Positions 1-9,169 are shown, numbered from the stretch's first letter. The stretch: 64,000 nt of DNA from Priestia megaterium (GCF_009497655.1 NZ_CP023317.1:318501-382500), one strand, 5' to 3'. The notes: generated by a model not told the origin, from the sequence alone. Made by a program: numbers and translations.

Positions 1-1076
1 TTAGTCAAGCAGCGGCATCTTTATCTGTGTCACAAGCTCTTGAAAATCAAAACAATAGTGTACAAGCTGTTAAAGGATATGTAGTAGGTCAACCTACAGG
101 CACATCTACAGTTATTACGAGCAATTACCCAAACGATTATGCACTTGCTCTCGCTGACAGTGCAAATGAAACCAACACAGACAAGATGGTATACGTTCAA
201 ATTCCTTCAAATTTGCGAAGTACATTTGGACTTCAAAGTCGCTCGGAGTTAAAAGGGAAAAGTCTTACTGTTACGGGCACACTCACCACTTACTTTTCAC
301 ACCCAGGAATAAAATCAGTTACTTCTATCAGTACAGAAACAGGAGGAACTGATCCGACTCCAGACCCCACAGAGCCAACTGTTCCAGTAGAAGACTATTA
401 TCGTACCGCAGCTGGAAAAACAGGAAACACCTTAAAAACAGAGCTTCATAACATTATTGACCATCACACAGAACTTTCGTATTCAGCCGTATGGGAAGCT
501 TTAAAGAAAACGGATGAAGATCCAGCTAACGCAAATAACGTTATTTTGCTCTATACGGGGCGTTCACAGAGTAAGAGTACAAATGGAGGCGGAGTGGACG
601 ATTGGAATCGTGAGCACGTCTGGGCAAAGTCTCACGGGGACTTTGGAACAGCTATGGGTCCTGGAACAGATCTTCATCATTTACGTCCAACCGATGTGTC
701 TGTAAATGGTACGAGAGGAAACTTAGATTTTGATAACGGAGGGACGGAACATAGCGAGGCACTCGGAAATTATTTTGACAGTGATTCATGGGAACCTCGA
801 GATGAAGTAAAAGGTGATGTGGCTCGTATGTTGTTTTATATGGCCATACGCTATGAAGGCGATGTAAGTGATGAGCCTGACTTAGAACTTAATAACACAG
901 TGAATAATGGCACTGCTCCTTATCATGGGAAATTATCTGTGCTTCTTCAATGGAACGCCGAAGATCCAGTAGATGATCGAGAACGACGCAGAAATGATAT
1001 TATTTATTCAGACTATCAGCATAACCGCAATCCGTTTATTGACCATCCTGAATGGGTGAATGAGATTTGGAACTAA
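1..1076 (+). CDS. secreted endonuclease I family nuclease, 5' end outside window
   Basis: The reading frame is open to the window edge, and the first codons read SQAAASLS, the end of a signal peptide, so the start lies outside. A GTG at 27 is not the true start. The visible part has an OB-fold-like N-terminal domain (VKGYVVGQ, residues about 15-100) of the kind found on secreted Bacillus nucleases. A short Pro/Thr/Asp linker (TDPTPDPTEP) follows. The catalytic domain is of the endonuclease I/Bsn type, shown by NREHVWAKSHG and DLHHLRPTD, which carry the metal-binding and catalytic His/Asn/Glu residues. The enzyme should degrade RNA and/or DNA outside the cell; which of the two cannot be read from the sequence. 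A hairpin terminator follows directly. Confidence 0.88.
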   Translation, partial: SQAAASLSVSQALENQNNSVQAVKGYVVGQPTGTSTVITSNYPNDYALALADSANETNTDKMVYVQIPSNLRSTFGLQSRSELKGKSLTVTGTLTTYFSHPGIKSVTSISTETGGTDPTPDPTEPTVPVEDYYRTAAGKTGNTLKTELHNIIDHHTELSYSAVWEALKKTDEDPANANNVILLYTGRSQSKSTNGGGVDDWNREHVWAKSHGDFGTAMGPGTDLHHLRPTDVSVNGTRGNLDFDNGGTEHSEALGNYFDSDSWEPRDEVKGDVARMLFYMAIRYEGDVSDEPDLELNNTVNNGTAPYHGKLSVLLQWNAEDPVDDRERRRNDIIYSDYQHNRNPFIDHPEWVNEIWN

Positions 1077-1083
1077 TGTAGGA

Positions 1084-1110
1084 GGCGTCCTGGCGGGGCG
1101 TCTTTTTTTA
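1084..1110 (+). terminator. terminator after secreted nuclease
   Basis: GGCGTCC pairs with GGGCGTC (two G-T wobbles) around a short loop, followed by seven T. It lies 7 bases after the nuclease stop. Confidence 0.75.
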
Positions 1111-1180
1111 TAAAAGAAAAAGGAAAAAACTAAAATCCGCCGAATACCTATAGGTGATTTTGAAAAAATGGAGGGAAGCT

Positions 1181-2818
1181 ATGAAACAGCTATGTAAAAA
1201 AGGGTTGGCTTTTATTTTGGTGCTCATTTTTGTTAACGCTTTCATTTTGAATCCACTTAATGGAGCGGCTGCCGTAGATGGAAAATCAATGAATCCTGGT
1301 TACAAAACCTACTTAATGGCGCCTTTAAAAAAGGTAACAGACTATACAACATGGGAAGCGTTTGAGAACGATTTACGCAAAGCGAAACAAAATGGATTTT
1401 ATGCGGTGACAGTAGACTTCTGGTGGGGAGATATGGAGAAGAACGGCGATCAGCAGTTTGATTTTTCCTATGCTCAGCGCTTTGCTCAAGCTGCTCGTAA
1501 TGCAGGTATAAAGATCGTTCCTATTATTTCTACTCATCAGTGCGGCGGTAATGTTGGAGATGATTGTAACGTTCCGCTTCCGTCTTGGGTATGGAACTTA
1601 AAAAGTGATGACAGCCTTTACTTTAAATCTGAAACAGGTACGACAAATAAAGAAACGCTAAGCCCGCTTGCAACTGACGTTATTTCTAAGCAATACGGAG
1701 AGCTCTATACGGCATTTGCGCAAGCGTTAGCACCTTATAAAGACGTGATTGCTAAAATCTATTTATCCGGAGGCCCTGCAGGTGAAATTCGTTATCCGTC
1801 CTATACAGCAGCAGACGGAACCGGCTATCCGTCTAGAGGAAAATTTCAAGTGTATACGAACTTCGCCAAAAGCAAGTTTCAATCATATGCTTTGACTAAA
1901 TACGGTTCACTCGCCGGCGTCAATCAGGCATGGGGAACCAATTTAACCTCTGCATCGCAAATTTTACCGCCATCAGATGGCTATCAGTTCTTAAAAGATG
2001 GTTATTCAACAGCTTATGGAAAAGATTTCTTAGCATGGTATCAAGGAGCTTTGGAAGATCACACAAAACGTATTGGACAGTTAGCTCATCAGGCTTTTGA
2101 TGCCACCTTTAACGTACCAATCGGTGCAAAAGTGGCGGGAATTCATTGGCAGTATAATAATCCGACGATTCCTCATGCTGCAGAAAAACCTGCTGGATAT
2201 AATGATTACAATGCGCTTTTAGACGCTTTTAAAACAGCTAAATTAGATATAACGTTTACGTGCTTAGAAATGACGGACAGCGGAAGTTATCCCGAATATT
2301 CTATGCCAAAGACGCTTGTACGCCAAGTAGCAGGTATTGCGAATGCAAAAGGAATTGTTTTAAACGGGGAAAATGCTCTAACTATAGGCAGTGAAGATCA
2401 ATATAAAAAAGCAGCTGAAATGGCCTTTAACTATAATTTTGCAGGATTTACTTTGCTTCGTTTCTACGATGTCATTAACAATGATACGCTGATGGGGCAA
2501 TTTAAAAATACGCTGGGCGTTACACCAGTTGCGCAAACGGTTGTAGTGAAAAATGCGCCAACTGCGGTAGGAGAAACGGTTTATATTGTTGGAGACAGAG
2601 CTGAGCTAGGTCAGTGGGATACGTCCCTTTATCCAATTAAATTAACATATAATTCATCTACAGCCGATTGGAGAGGCACCGTCTATTTTCCTGCGAGTCA
2701 AAATGTTCAATTTAAAGCAATTGTGAAGAGAGCTGATGGCTCGTTAAAAGCATGGCAGCCTTCGCAGCAATATTGGAGCGTGCCGTCAACAACAGCAACT
2801 TATACAGATAATTGGTAA
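1181..2818 (+). CDS. secreted beta-amylase (GH14) with starch-binding domain
   Basis: Releases maltose from the non-reducing ends of starch outside the cell. ATG at 1181 has GGAGGG six bases upstream and gives 545 residues; the upstream GTG at 1154 lacks a ribosome site. A signal peptide (KKGLAFILVLIFVNAF, cut near NGAAAVDG) precedes a GH14 barrel. The two catalytic glutamates are visible as Glu202 in GGPAGEIRYPSY and Glu397 in VLNGENALT. The last about 95 residues (from VVVKNAPTAVGETVYIVG to the end) are a CBM20-type starch-binding domain. Length and domain order match the P. megaterium beta-amylase. It stands alone between two terminators. Confidence 0.95.
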   Translation: MKQLCKKGLAFILVLIFVNAFILNPLNGAAAVDGKSMNPGYKTYLMAPLKKVTDYTTWEAFENDLRKAKQNGFYAVTVDFWWGDMEKNGDQQFDFSYAQRFAQAARNAGIKIVPIISTHQCGGNVGDDCNVPLPSWVWNLKSDDSLYFKSETGTTNKETLSPLATDVISKQYGELYTAFAQALAPYKDVIAKIYLSGGPAGEIRYPSYTAADGTGYPSRGKFQVYTNFAKSKFQSYALTKYGSLAGVNQAWGTNLTSASQILPPSDGYQFLKDGYSTAYGKDFLAWYQGALEDHTKRIGQLAHQAFDATFNVPIGAKVAGIHWQYNNPTIPHAAEKPAGYNDYNALLDAFKTAKLDITFTCLEMTDSGSYPEYSMPKTLVRQVAGIANAKGIVLNGENALTIGSEDQYKKAAEMAFNYNFAGFTLLRFYDVINNDTLMGQFKNTLGVTPVAQTVVVKNAPTAVGETVYIVGDRAELGQWDTSLYPIKLTYNSSTADWRGTVYFPASQNVQFKAIVKRADGSLKAWQPSQQYWSVPSTTATYTDNW

Positions 2819-2854
2819 ACAAAGCCGCATAGCAAACGCTATGCGGCTTTGTTT
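2819..2854. terminator. terminator between beta-amylase and msrA
   Basis: A perfect 15-bp stem (ACAAAGCCGCATAGC) with an AAAC loop starts at the base after the beta-amylase stop and ends in a short T run. It lies between converging genes and may serve both. Confidence 0.8.
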
Positions 2855-2866
2855 CGAACATAAGAA

Positions 2867-3382
2867 TTATTTCCAGTTCGCTTGAATAAACTCATCTCGA
2901 CCAGACTTAGCGCGGTCTTCTTTATAATGCTTTGGATTTTTCTTGTGGAAATCTTGGTGATACTCTTCCGCTTCATAAAACGCAGAGGCAGGAAGGATGC
3001 TTGTCACGATTGGTTTTTTAAAACGTCCGCTTTTTGCGACCTCTAGCTTTGTCTCTTCAGCTTCCTGCTTTTGGCTATCGTTATGGTAAAAAATTGCTGT
3101 TCGATACTGCGAGCCTCGATCTTGGAATTGACCTCCATCATCTGTTGGATCAATTTGCGGCCAATAAAGATCTAACAAACGTTTATACGGAAACACTTCA
3201 GGGTCAAATGTGATTTGAACCACTTCGTAATAACCGCTTGTGCCAGATTTTACTTGCTCATAGGTAGGGTTATCCACAGTTCCCCCCATATATCCTGATA
3301 CAATGCCGTGAATACCTTCTAGCTCTTCAAATGGTGTAACCATACACCAGAAACATCCACCTGCAAATGTAGCTTTTTCCAT
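2867..3382 (-). CDS. msrA: peptide methionine-S-sulfoxide reductase
   Basis: Reduces the S form of methionine sulfoxide in oxidised proteins. The active-site motif GCFWC is at residues 9-13, with Cys10 the catalytic residue. The rest is typical of the single-domain MsrA family (GYMGGTVDNPTYEQV, EEYHQDF). Length (171 residues) is normal. No fused or adjacent MsrB is present. On the minus strand a TATAAT-like box lies upstream, around 3418-3423. Cytoplasmic oxidative-damage repair. Confidence 0.96.
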   Translation of the reverse strand: MEKATFAGGCFWCMVTPFEELEGIHGIVSGYMGGTVDNPTYEQVKSGTSGYYEVVQITFDPEVFPYKRLLDLYWPQIDPTDDGGQFQDRGSQYRTAIFYHNDSQKQEAEETKLEVAKSGRFKKPIVTSILPASAFYEAEEYHQDFHKKNPKHYKEDRAKSGRDEFIQANWK

Positions 3383-3465
3383 ACGTAATCCCTCACTTAA
3401 TCCGTTGTTATGAAGGGTATTATAACAAATTTATATTGAAACAGCTAGAAAAGGGTTTGTAGGTT

Positions 3466-3509
3466 GTGTAAAAGCTGTGGATAAAGATAAATATCCACAG
3501 CTTTTACAC
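3466..3509. repeat. 18-bp perfect inverted repeat containing a DnaA box
   Basis: Arms GTGTAAAAGCTGTGGATA and its exact complement are separated by 8 bases. The left arm plus the next base contains TGTGGATAA, the complement of the consensus DnaA box TTATCCACA. The right arm carries ATATCCACA (one mismatch). There is no T run on either side, so it is not an ordinary terminator. It lies between divergent genes (msrA and the gene at 3730). The rest of this 347-base gap holds the two promoters by position and no other gene. Confidence 0.75.
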
Positions 3510-3729
3510 AATAAACTCGGCTATGTTGAAGATTGAAAAATGCAGGAGAGAAGAAAGAAAAAATGATAGAATAGATGAGGTGTATATATCGATGTAGAAG
3601 AGATTAGGCGGCAGAAGCAGGATCTATGCGGCATCTAGATAAATAAAGTTAGTACGTTAGTAACAAGAGGTAAGAAACAGCATATTCGCGCTGTTAAATA
3701 AATATACAAAGATAATAGGAGAGTTGAAT

Positions 3730-5067
3730 ATGTTACAAGATAATCTCATCCTAGAGCACTATGGATTAAATGAATTAAATTTTGATACGATCAAAAGCTA
3801 CCGGGATCGATTTGCTGAAGTAAAACCAGCTCATCCTTGGAATGCGCTTGAAACAAAAGAGTTTTTATACAAAGTAGGAGCATGGGGAAAGGTAAGAGAT
3901 ACCCATAAAGAAGGAGTTACGCTCGCAGGCCTGCTTTTATTCAGTGAAGAACGGATTATCACAGAAGTTTTACCACAATACTTTTTGGAATACCGGGAAA
4001 GTAAAGGGAATGAAGAATGGACAGAGCGTTTTACCTCTCAAGACGGGACGTGGTCAGGAAATATTTTCGATTTTTATTTCCATATTCATGAAATTGTTCG
4101 CAATAGCGAACCCCAGTCGTCAATCGCTTCCTCTTTAACAGAAGTTTTAATCAATATGCTTATTCATGCAGATTATAATGGCGAGGGCGGCGTTATTTTA
4201 GAAAAGCAACCTTCTCATTACGTTTTTTCTAATCCAGGTCTTTTGTTAGTACCTACAGATTCAGTTTTTAGTAAAACCGTTAGTCAGCTTCGAAACCCGA
4301 ATATCGTTAAGCTATTCAGTTTACTAGGGCTATGTGAACGTTCGGGCTCTGGCTTGAAAAAAGTGAAGCAAAACTGGAGCTTGCATCATTATAAAAAGCC
4401 TTCTGTTGATCAAGATGTTTCTATGCATCGTACGGTAGTCACGTTATCTCTGTCCACTCAAGAAAGACAGATTAGTTCTTCTGAAAAAGACACTTATCAT
4501 ACGTCTGTAACTGATTTGGGAAATAATTTTAAAAGTGTCGAAAAATATCAAAACATACCTGAAAACAATGTCGAAAATAACTCCTATAATAAAAATAAAG
4601 ACTCTTATAATAAAGATTTATTAGAGGAGTTAAACTCATGTAATAACGAAAATAACTCCTATAATAAAGAAGAAAACTACTATAATAGTGAACTTAACTC
4701 ATACAATAAAGATGATTACTCCTATAATAGTTATCAAAGCTCCTATAATAAAGAATCGGAAGATGGTTCTTCTAATTCAGTGAATGGTGAGGATATTGAT
4801 ACGAAGCTATGGGATATTGCAGCGCTGGCTCGTGAAAAAAAACGGCTTTCGCCTAATCAGATGGAGCATATTATTCTTGAATTATGCAAAGAAAAACCGC
4901 TCATGCTTAAAGAGTTTGCTTATTTACTAGAAAGAACGCCGGATGGAGTACGTAATAATTATTTAACAAAGCTATTACGAAAAGGACAATTACAGTTGAA
5001 ATATCCAAATCAGCCAAACCATCCAAAGCAGGCATATTTATTCCATAAGAAAGATACAGGGAAGTAA
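3730..5067 (+). CDS. RecG/Schlafen-type ATP-binding regulator-like protein with Tyr/Asn repeat linker
   Basis: Residues about 1-220 resemble the C-terminal region of the AlbA_2/RecG-like putative transcriptional regulators. TLAGLLLF, a GHKL-type ATP-binding segment (LTEVLINMLIHADYNG, then YVFSNPG) and CERSGSGLKKV are all visible. The N-terminal AlbA_2 (Schlafen) domain that normally precedes this is absent. Residues about 275-345 are a low-complexity linker of repeated SYNK/SYNS units. The last about 90 residues look like a winged helix (SPNQMEHIILELCKEK, FAYLLERTPDGVRNNYL). ATG at 3730 is chosen because AGGAG lies 8 bases upstream; the TTG at 3724 is too close. Role unknown; a DNA-binding regulator is an inference from the family. 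Confidence 0.7.
   Translation: MLQDNLILEHYGLNELNFDTIKSYRDRFAEVKPAHPWNALETKEFLYKVGAWGKVRDTHKEGVTLAGLLLFSEERIITEVLPQYFLEYRESKGNEEWTERFTSQDGTWSGNIFDFYFHIHEIVRNSEPQSSIASSLTEVLINMLIHADYNGEGGVILEKQPSHYVFSNPGLLLVPTDSVFSKTVSQLRNPNIVKLFSLLGLCERSGSGLKKVKQNWSLHHYKKPSVDQDVSMHRTVVTLSLSTQERQISSSEKDTYHTSVTDLGNNFKSVEKYQNIPENNVENNSYNKNKDSYNKDLLEELNSCNNENNSYNKEENYYNSELNSYNKDDYSYNSYQSSYNKESEDGSSNSVNGEDIDTKLWDIAALAREKKRLSPNQMEHIILELCKEKPLMLKEFAYLLERTPDGVRNNYLTKLLRKGQLQLKYPNQPNHPKQAYLFHKKDTGK
4567..4757 (+). repeat. imperfect tandem repeat coding SYN(K/S) units
   Basis: Degenerate units around CTCCTATAATAAAGA recur about eight times within the coding region, at irregular 15-40 base spacing. They encode S-Y-N-K or S-Y-N-S. 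The DNA is very AT-rich compared with the flanking domains. Confidence 0.7.
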
Positions 5068-5227
5068 ATCAAGCAACCGCTAGAACAAATAAAGATTAGG
5101 CTGAAAAAATTGATAAGGGAGAGTTTGCTGAAAGCTACAGATCTAAGGGAGAAATTCACCATAAAGTTGCCAAGCTGCCAGACTCTCTTTATATGAGTTC
5201 TGGCTCGTATAAAGGAGGAAATAGAGT

Positions 5228-6124
5228 GTGAAAAGCAAGTGCGTTCTTATTTTTCTGGTGGTTGTATGGCTGTTTAATATGGGGAAAGGAATAGGATGTG
5301 GATCAAAGGTGAATGCAGAGATGAATATACCGCTGTCGACGTGGGTGTGGGATACAAAGAAATGGATGTTGAACCAAGAAGCTATCCGTGAAAAACTTCA
5401 AGAAAAAAAGGTGACAAAGGTTTATTTACAAATTGATGCTCATCTTTCACCTTCTGTATATAGGCATTTTATCCAACAAGCGCAAGTCCAGGGTATAGAT
5501 GTCTACGCACTTGACGGCGCTCCTTCTTGGATAGGGCCTTCTGGTATAGAAGAGCAAGACGCATTTTTTAATTGGATAACAGCTTACCAAGCAGAAGCGG
5601 AAGAACAACAGCAATTTTCAGGGGTTCATTTAGATATAGAGCCGTATTTGTATAAAAGCTGGAAAAATAATCGAGCGAAAAGTATTCTGCAGTATCAATA
5701 TGTTATTTCTCAAGCCGCTGTACAGTCTCATGAGTTACACTTGCCGCTTGCTGTAGATATACCGTTTTGGTTTGACGAAGTTCCATTCAAAAATAGCAAC
5801 GGTTCCGGTTCGCTGGGGCATTGGATTATTCAGTACGCTGATGAAGTCACAATTATGTCGTACCGAAACCATGCAGATAAAGAAGACGGTATTGCTGACA
5901 TAACGCAAAATGAACGCAGGTGGGGACGTGTACTATCTACTCCGATTGAAATAGGGGTAGAAACGATGGCCTCAGATGAAGGGGAATACATTTCTTTTTC
6001 TGCTAAAGGAGAAGAAGAGATGATGCAAGAGCTGGGTATGTTGCTTACGAAGTGTCAAGCTAAAAACCCTCCAAGCAGTATAGCTGTTCATCATTTTGAT
6101 AGCTGGCTACAGATGAAACCATGA
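5228..6124 (+). CDS. secreted or anchored TIM-barrel-like protein of unknown function
   Basis: GTG start, with AAAGGAGG nine bases upstream. An N-terminal hydrophobic segment (VLIFLVVVWLFNMG) is a signal peptide or anchor; a Cys at about residue 24 has no clear lipobox. The body alternates strands and helices like a glycosidase barrel. VYLQIDAHL, IDVYALDGAPSW, GVHLDIEPYLY and EVTIMSYRNHA sit where GH18-like and related barrels carry strand-end acidic residues. The HLDIEPY motif suggests Asp/Glu catalysis, but I do not recognise the family and the substrate is unknown. It stands alone, ended by a strong terminator. Confidence 0.7.
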   Translation: MKSKCVLIFLVVVWLFNMGKGIGCGSKVNAEMNIPLSTWVWDTKKWMLNQEAIREKLQEKKVTKVYLQIDAHLSPSVYRHFIQQAQVQGIDVYALDGAPSWIGPSGIEEQDAFFNWITAYQAEAEEQQQFSGVHLDIEPYLYKSWKNNRAKSILQYQYVISQAAVQSHELHLPLAVDIPFWFDEVPFKNSNGSGSLGHWIIQYADEVTIMSYRNHADKEDGIADITQNERRWGRVLSTPIEIGVETMASDEGEYISFSAKGEEEMMQELGMLLTKCQAKNPPSSIAVHHFDSWLQMKP

Positions 6125-6129
6125 CAACG

Positions 6130-6162
6130 AAAAGACCGCTGCATCACTGCAGCGGTCTTTTT
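6130..6162 (+). terminator. terminator after the TIM-barrel-like gene
   Basis: AAAGACCGCTGCA pairs perfectly with TGCAGCGGTCTTT around a four-base loop; T residues follow. Confidence 0.88.
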
Positions 6163-6213
6163 GGGTTTAGGGAGTATAGATACAATATAGCCATTTTATT
6201 AAAGGACTATACA

Positions 6214-6245
6214 TAAAAAAAGTAACCATTTAAAAAATGGCTACT
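6214..6245 (-). terminator. terminator after the ABC-F gene
   Basis: On the minus strand AGTAGCCATTT pairs with AAATGGTTACT (one wobble), followed by seven T. It lies 75 bases past the ABC-F stop. Confidence 0.7.
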
Positions 6246-6319
6246 CACACAAAGGGGGGGGAACTTAATCTTATCATTCCCACTTTTTCTAAAAGATATG
6301 CCTCTTTTAACCCGTTTTT

Positions 6320-7876
6320 TTAAAATAATTTAGTCGTCCAAGATTCGCAGTTCCACACGTCTGTGACTACATCTTGATAAAATTCAGGTTCGTGACAAAT
6401 AATTAAGATACTTCCTTTGTATTCTTTTAAAGCTCGTTTTAATTCATCTTTCGCATCTACATCCAAGTGGTTTGTAGGCTCATCCAGTACAAGAATGTTG
6501 GTTTCATTGTTAATCAGCTTACATAGACGGACTTTTGCTTTTTCTCCACCGCTTAGAACTTCTACTTTACTTTCAATATGTTTGGTTGTTAAGCCGCATT
6601 TAGCTAACGCTGCACGAATTTCATATTGGGTAAAGTGAGGAAACTCGTTCCATGCTTCTTCAATACACGTATTGTAGTTAGCTGATTTAACTTCTTGTTC
6701 GAAATAGCCAATATGCTGGTAATCGCCTTTTTCTACAGAGCCTGAAATCGGTTTGATTTCTCCTAGAATACTTTTTAAAAGAGTTGTTTTCCCGATTCCA
6801 TTTGCTCCTACAAGGGCAATCTTTTGACCTCGCTCCATTTTTAGATTCAGTGGCTTAGAAAGCGGCTCTTCGTATCCAATGACTAAATCAGATGTTTCAA
6901 AAATTAATTTGCTTGAAGTACGAGCACTCTTAAAGTTAAACTCTGGTTTTGGACGCTCTTGAGCTAGTTCAATTACTTCCATTTTATCCAGCTTTTTTTG
7001 ACGGGACATGGCCATATTTCGTGTCGACACGCGGGCTTTGTTTCTCGCTACGAAATCTTTTAAATCTGCCATTTCTTGCTGTTGTTTTTTATAAGCTGCT
7101 TCAAGCTGCTGTTTTTTCATCTCATATACTTTCATAAAATCGTCGTAGTCTCCTACATAGCGATTTAACTCTTGGTTTTCCATATGATAAATTAAATTGA
7201 TCACGCTATTTAAAAATGGAAGATCGTGAGAAATTAAAATAAAGGCATTTTCATATTCTTGCAAGTAGCGTCGTAGCCACTCGATATGCTGTTCATCCAA
7301 GTAGTTTGTAGGCTCATCAAGTAAAAGAATTTCTGGTTTTTCAAGCAGCAGTTTGGCTAGCAATACTTTTGTACGCTGTCCGCCACTTAAATCCTGTACG
7401 TCACGATCTAAGCCGATATCTTCTAATCCTAATCCGCGTGCAATTTCTTCGACTTTTGCATCGATAACGTAAAAGTCATTGTTTGTTAAGAGGTCTTGAA
7501 GTGTACCGACTTCTTCTAAAAGTTTTTCAAGTTCTTCTGGTGATACATCGGCCATTTTCTCATAGAGTCCATTCATTTGAGCTTCTAAATCAAATAGGTA
7601 TTGAAAAGCACTTTTTAGTACATCACGAATAGAAAGACCGCGCTCTAATGCTGTGTGCTGATCTAAATAGCCGACGCGCACTTTTTTAGACCATTCTACT
7701 TTTCCCGCATCCGGTTCTAGTTTGCCTGTAATGATGTTCATAAATGTTGATTTACCTTCGCCGTTTGCTCCAATTAAGCCGACGTGTTCACCTTTTAACA
7801 ATCGAAATGATACATCGTTAAAAATCGCACGGTCACCAAAACCGTGGCTTAGATTTTTTACGTTTAATACACTCAT
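6320..7876 (-). CDS. yfmM: ABC-F family ATPase (YfmM-like)
   Basis: A soluble protein with two ABC cassettes and no membrane segments, typical of ABC-F ribosome-associated ATPases. Cassette 1 has GANGEGKST (about residue 37), LSGGQRTK and LLLDEPTNYLD. Cassette 2 has GANGIGKTT, LSGGEKAK and LVLDEPTNHLD. The linker between them is long, charged and helical (KKQQLEAAYKKQQQEMADL), as in the P-site tRNA interaction motif. The length of 518 residues and the sequence agree with B. subtilis YfmM as I remember it. Likely role: relief of stalled ribosomes. No leader peptide of the antibiotic-resistance type is seen upstream. Confidence 0.85.
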   Translation of the reverse strand: MSVLNVKNLSHGFGDRAIFNDVSFRLLKGEHVGLIGANGEGKSTFMNIITGKLEPDAGKVEWSKKVRVGYLDQHTALERGLSIRDVLKSAFQYLFDLEAQMNGLYEKMADVSPEELEKLLEEVGTLQDLLTNNDFYVIDAKVEEIARGLGLEDIGLDRDVQDLSGGQRTKVLLAKLLLEKPEILLLDEPTNYLDEQHIEWLRRYLQEYENAFILISHDLPFLNSVINLIYHMENQELNRYVGDYDDFMKVYEMKKQQLEAAYKKQQQEMADLKDFVARNKARVSTRNMAMSRQKKLDKMEVIELAQERPKPEFNFKSARTSSKLIFETSDLVIGYEEPLSKPLNLKMERGQKIALVGANGIGKTTLLKSILGEIKPISGSVEKGDYQHIGYFEQEVKSANYNTCIEEAWNEFPHFTQYEIRAALAKCGLTTKHIESKVEVLSGGEKAKVRLCKLINNETNILVLDEPTNHLDVDAKDELKRALKEYKGSILIICHEPEFYQDVVTDVWNCESWTTKLF

Positions 7877-8137
7877 GCTGACACACCTTTTCTTTTAAAA
7901 TATCTATCGTACGTTTCGTTATAAACAAATTGATTCATAACGATTATAGCGAACTTATATACATAAATCCATATGAGTTTTCCAGCCTGGAAAGTCATAT
8001 AAAATTCACTCGCGTCTTCCTTTCACTTCATTCATACTATATATATCAATATAGAAAATCCTTCATGACGAAGGGCCGGTCATATCGGATCATTCAAATA
8101 GAGTATATAGAAGAACAAAAAGCCAGGGGGAAAAGAA

Positions 8138-9070
8138 ATGAAGATTCATACGATACTAGTGGCAGGAAGAATGCATAAAGAGCTGCAGGAGATAATCAAT
8201 CAAAAGAAGCTCACACAGACGTTTCGGTTTATGGAAGAGCAAGACGTTACAATGGAAGATTTAAACTGGGCTGATGCGCTTTTATCCTTCGGTCCAACGA
8301 ATTGCTTTGAAGATCATAGCTTTAAATGGATTCATTCTCTCGGCGCAGGAGTCGATCGGTTCTTAGAAAGTGGGAATTGGAAAAAGAGCGTGATGTTAAC
8401 ACGTACGGTTTGTTCATTCGGTCAGCGAATCAGTGAATATTGTCTTAGCTATATGCTAGCTGAACTTCAGCACCACGCACAGTTTCAGCATCAGCAAAAA
8501 CAAAAGCAGTGGAAAGTGATAGAGCCTCAGCAGCTTTCTACTCAAACGGTCATAATTTATGGAACAGGTGAAATCGGCGGACGTCTTGCCGCTGTTTTAA
8601 AATCTTTTGGTGTACGAGTGATAGGCGTATCTAAAAATGGAAATGAAAAGCCCTCATTTGATCAAGTCTTCTCCATTTCAAAAGAAAAAGAATTGTTAAA
8701 AGAAGCGGATTGGATTATTAGCACCATGCCATTAACGAGTGAAACAAAAAGCTACTTTGATCAAAAATGGATGAATTTAGTTGAAAATGCATACTTTATA
8801 AACGTTGGACGAGGAGCAACTGTAGATGAAAATGCGTTAGTAGAGGCTATTGAGCAAAAACATATTCGAAAAGCATACATAGACGTGTTTGAACAGGAGC
8901 CGTTAACGAAAGAATCCTTTTGGTGGAATCATTCACATATCATCATAACACCTCATATTTCAGCGGTGACTACGCCTGAAGAAGCCGTCGAATGCTTTGT
9001 TGAAACGCTGCAAAAAGTTGAGCAGGGCGAATTGACTTCTAACTTGGTTAATATTGAAAGAGGCTATTAA
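8138..9070 (+). CDS. D-2-hydroxyacid dehydrogenase family protein
   Basis: NAD(P)-dependent oxidoreductase of the D-isomer-specific 2-hydroxyacid dehydrogenase family. The N-terminal half is the substrate domain. The dinucleotide-binding site is IIYGTGEIGGRLA (about residue 143). Catalytic Arg is in NVGRGATVDE, Glu in DVFEQEPL and His in ITPHISA. ATG at 8138 follows CAGGGGG. The substrate is unknown; similar stand-alone proteins act on glyoxylate, hydroxypyruvate or branched 2-oxoacids. The 260 bases upstream contain no convincing gene. nos follows after about 100 bases without a clear terminator. Confidence 0.88.
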   Translation: MKIHTILVAGRMHKELQEIINQKKLTQTFRFMEEQDVTMEDLNWADALLSFGPTNCFEDHSFKWIHSLGAGVDRFLESGNWKKSVMLTRTVCSFGQRISEYCLSYMLAELQHHAQFQHQQKQKQWKVIEPQQLSTQTVIIYGTGEIGGRLAAVLKSFGVRVIGVSKNGNEKPSFDQVFSISKEKELLKEADWIISTMPLTSETKSYFDQKWMNLVENAYFINVGRGATVDENALVEAIEQKHIRKAYIDVFEQEPLTKESFWWNHSHIIITPHISAVTTPEEAVECFVETLQKVEQGELTSNLVNIERGY

Positions 9071-9169
9071 AGCATTATGATGCGCGTTTCCGCTATGAGA
9101 ATGGTATACTGAAACTTGCTTTTCTTGAACGAAAAGAATGAAATCTGTTCTTCTAGGGGGGAACAAACG

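Noticed and set aside
4567..4757. CRISPR-like spaced repeat
   Set aside because: The units are in frame, encode SYNK, vary in spacing and sequence, and there are no unique spacers of even length.
7930..8178. 82-residue reading frame upstream of the 2-hydroxyacid dehydrogenase gene
   Set aside because: Overlaps the next gene, no ribosome site, no recognisable composition or family.
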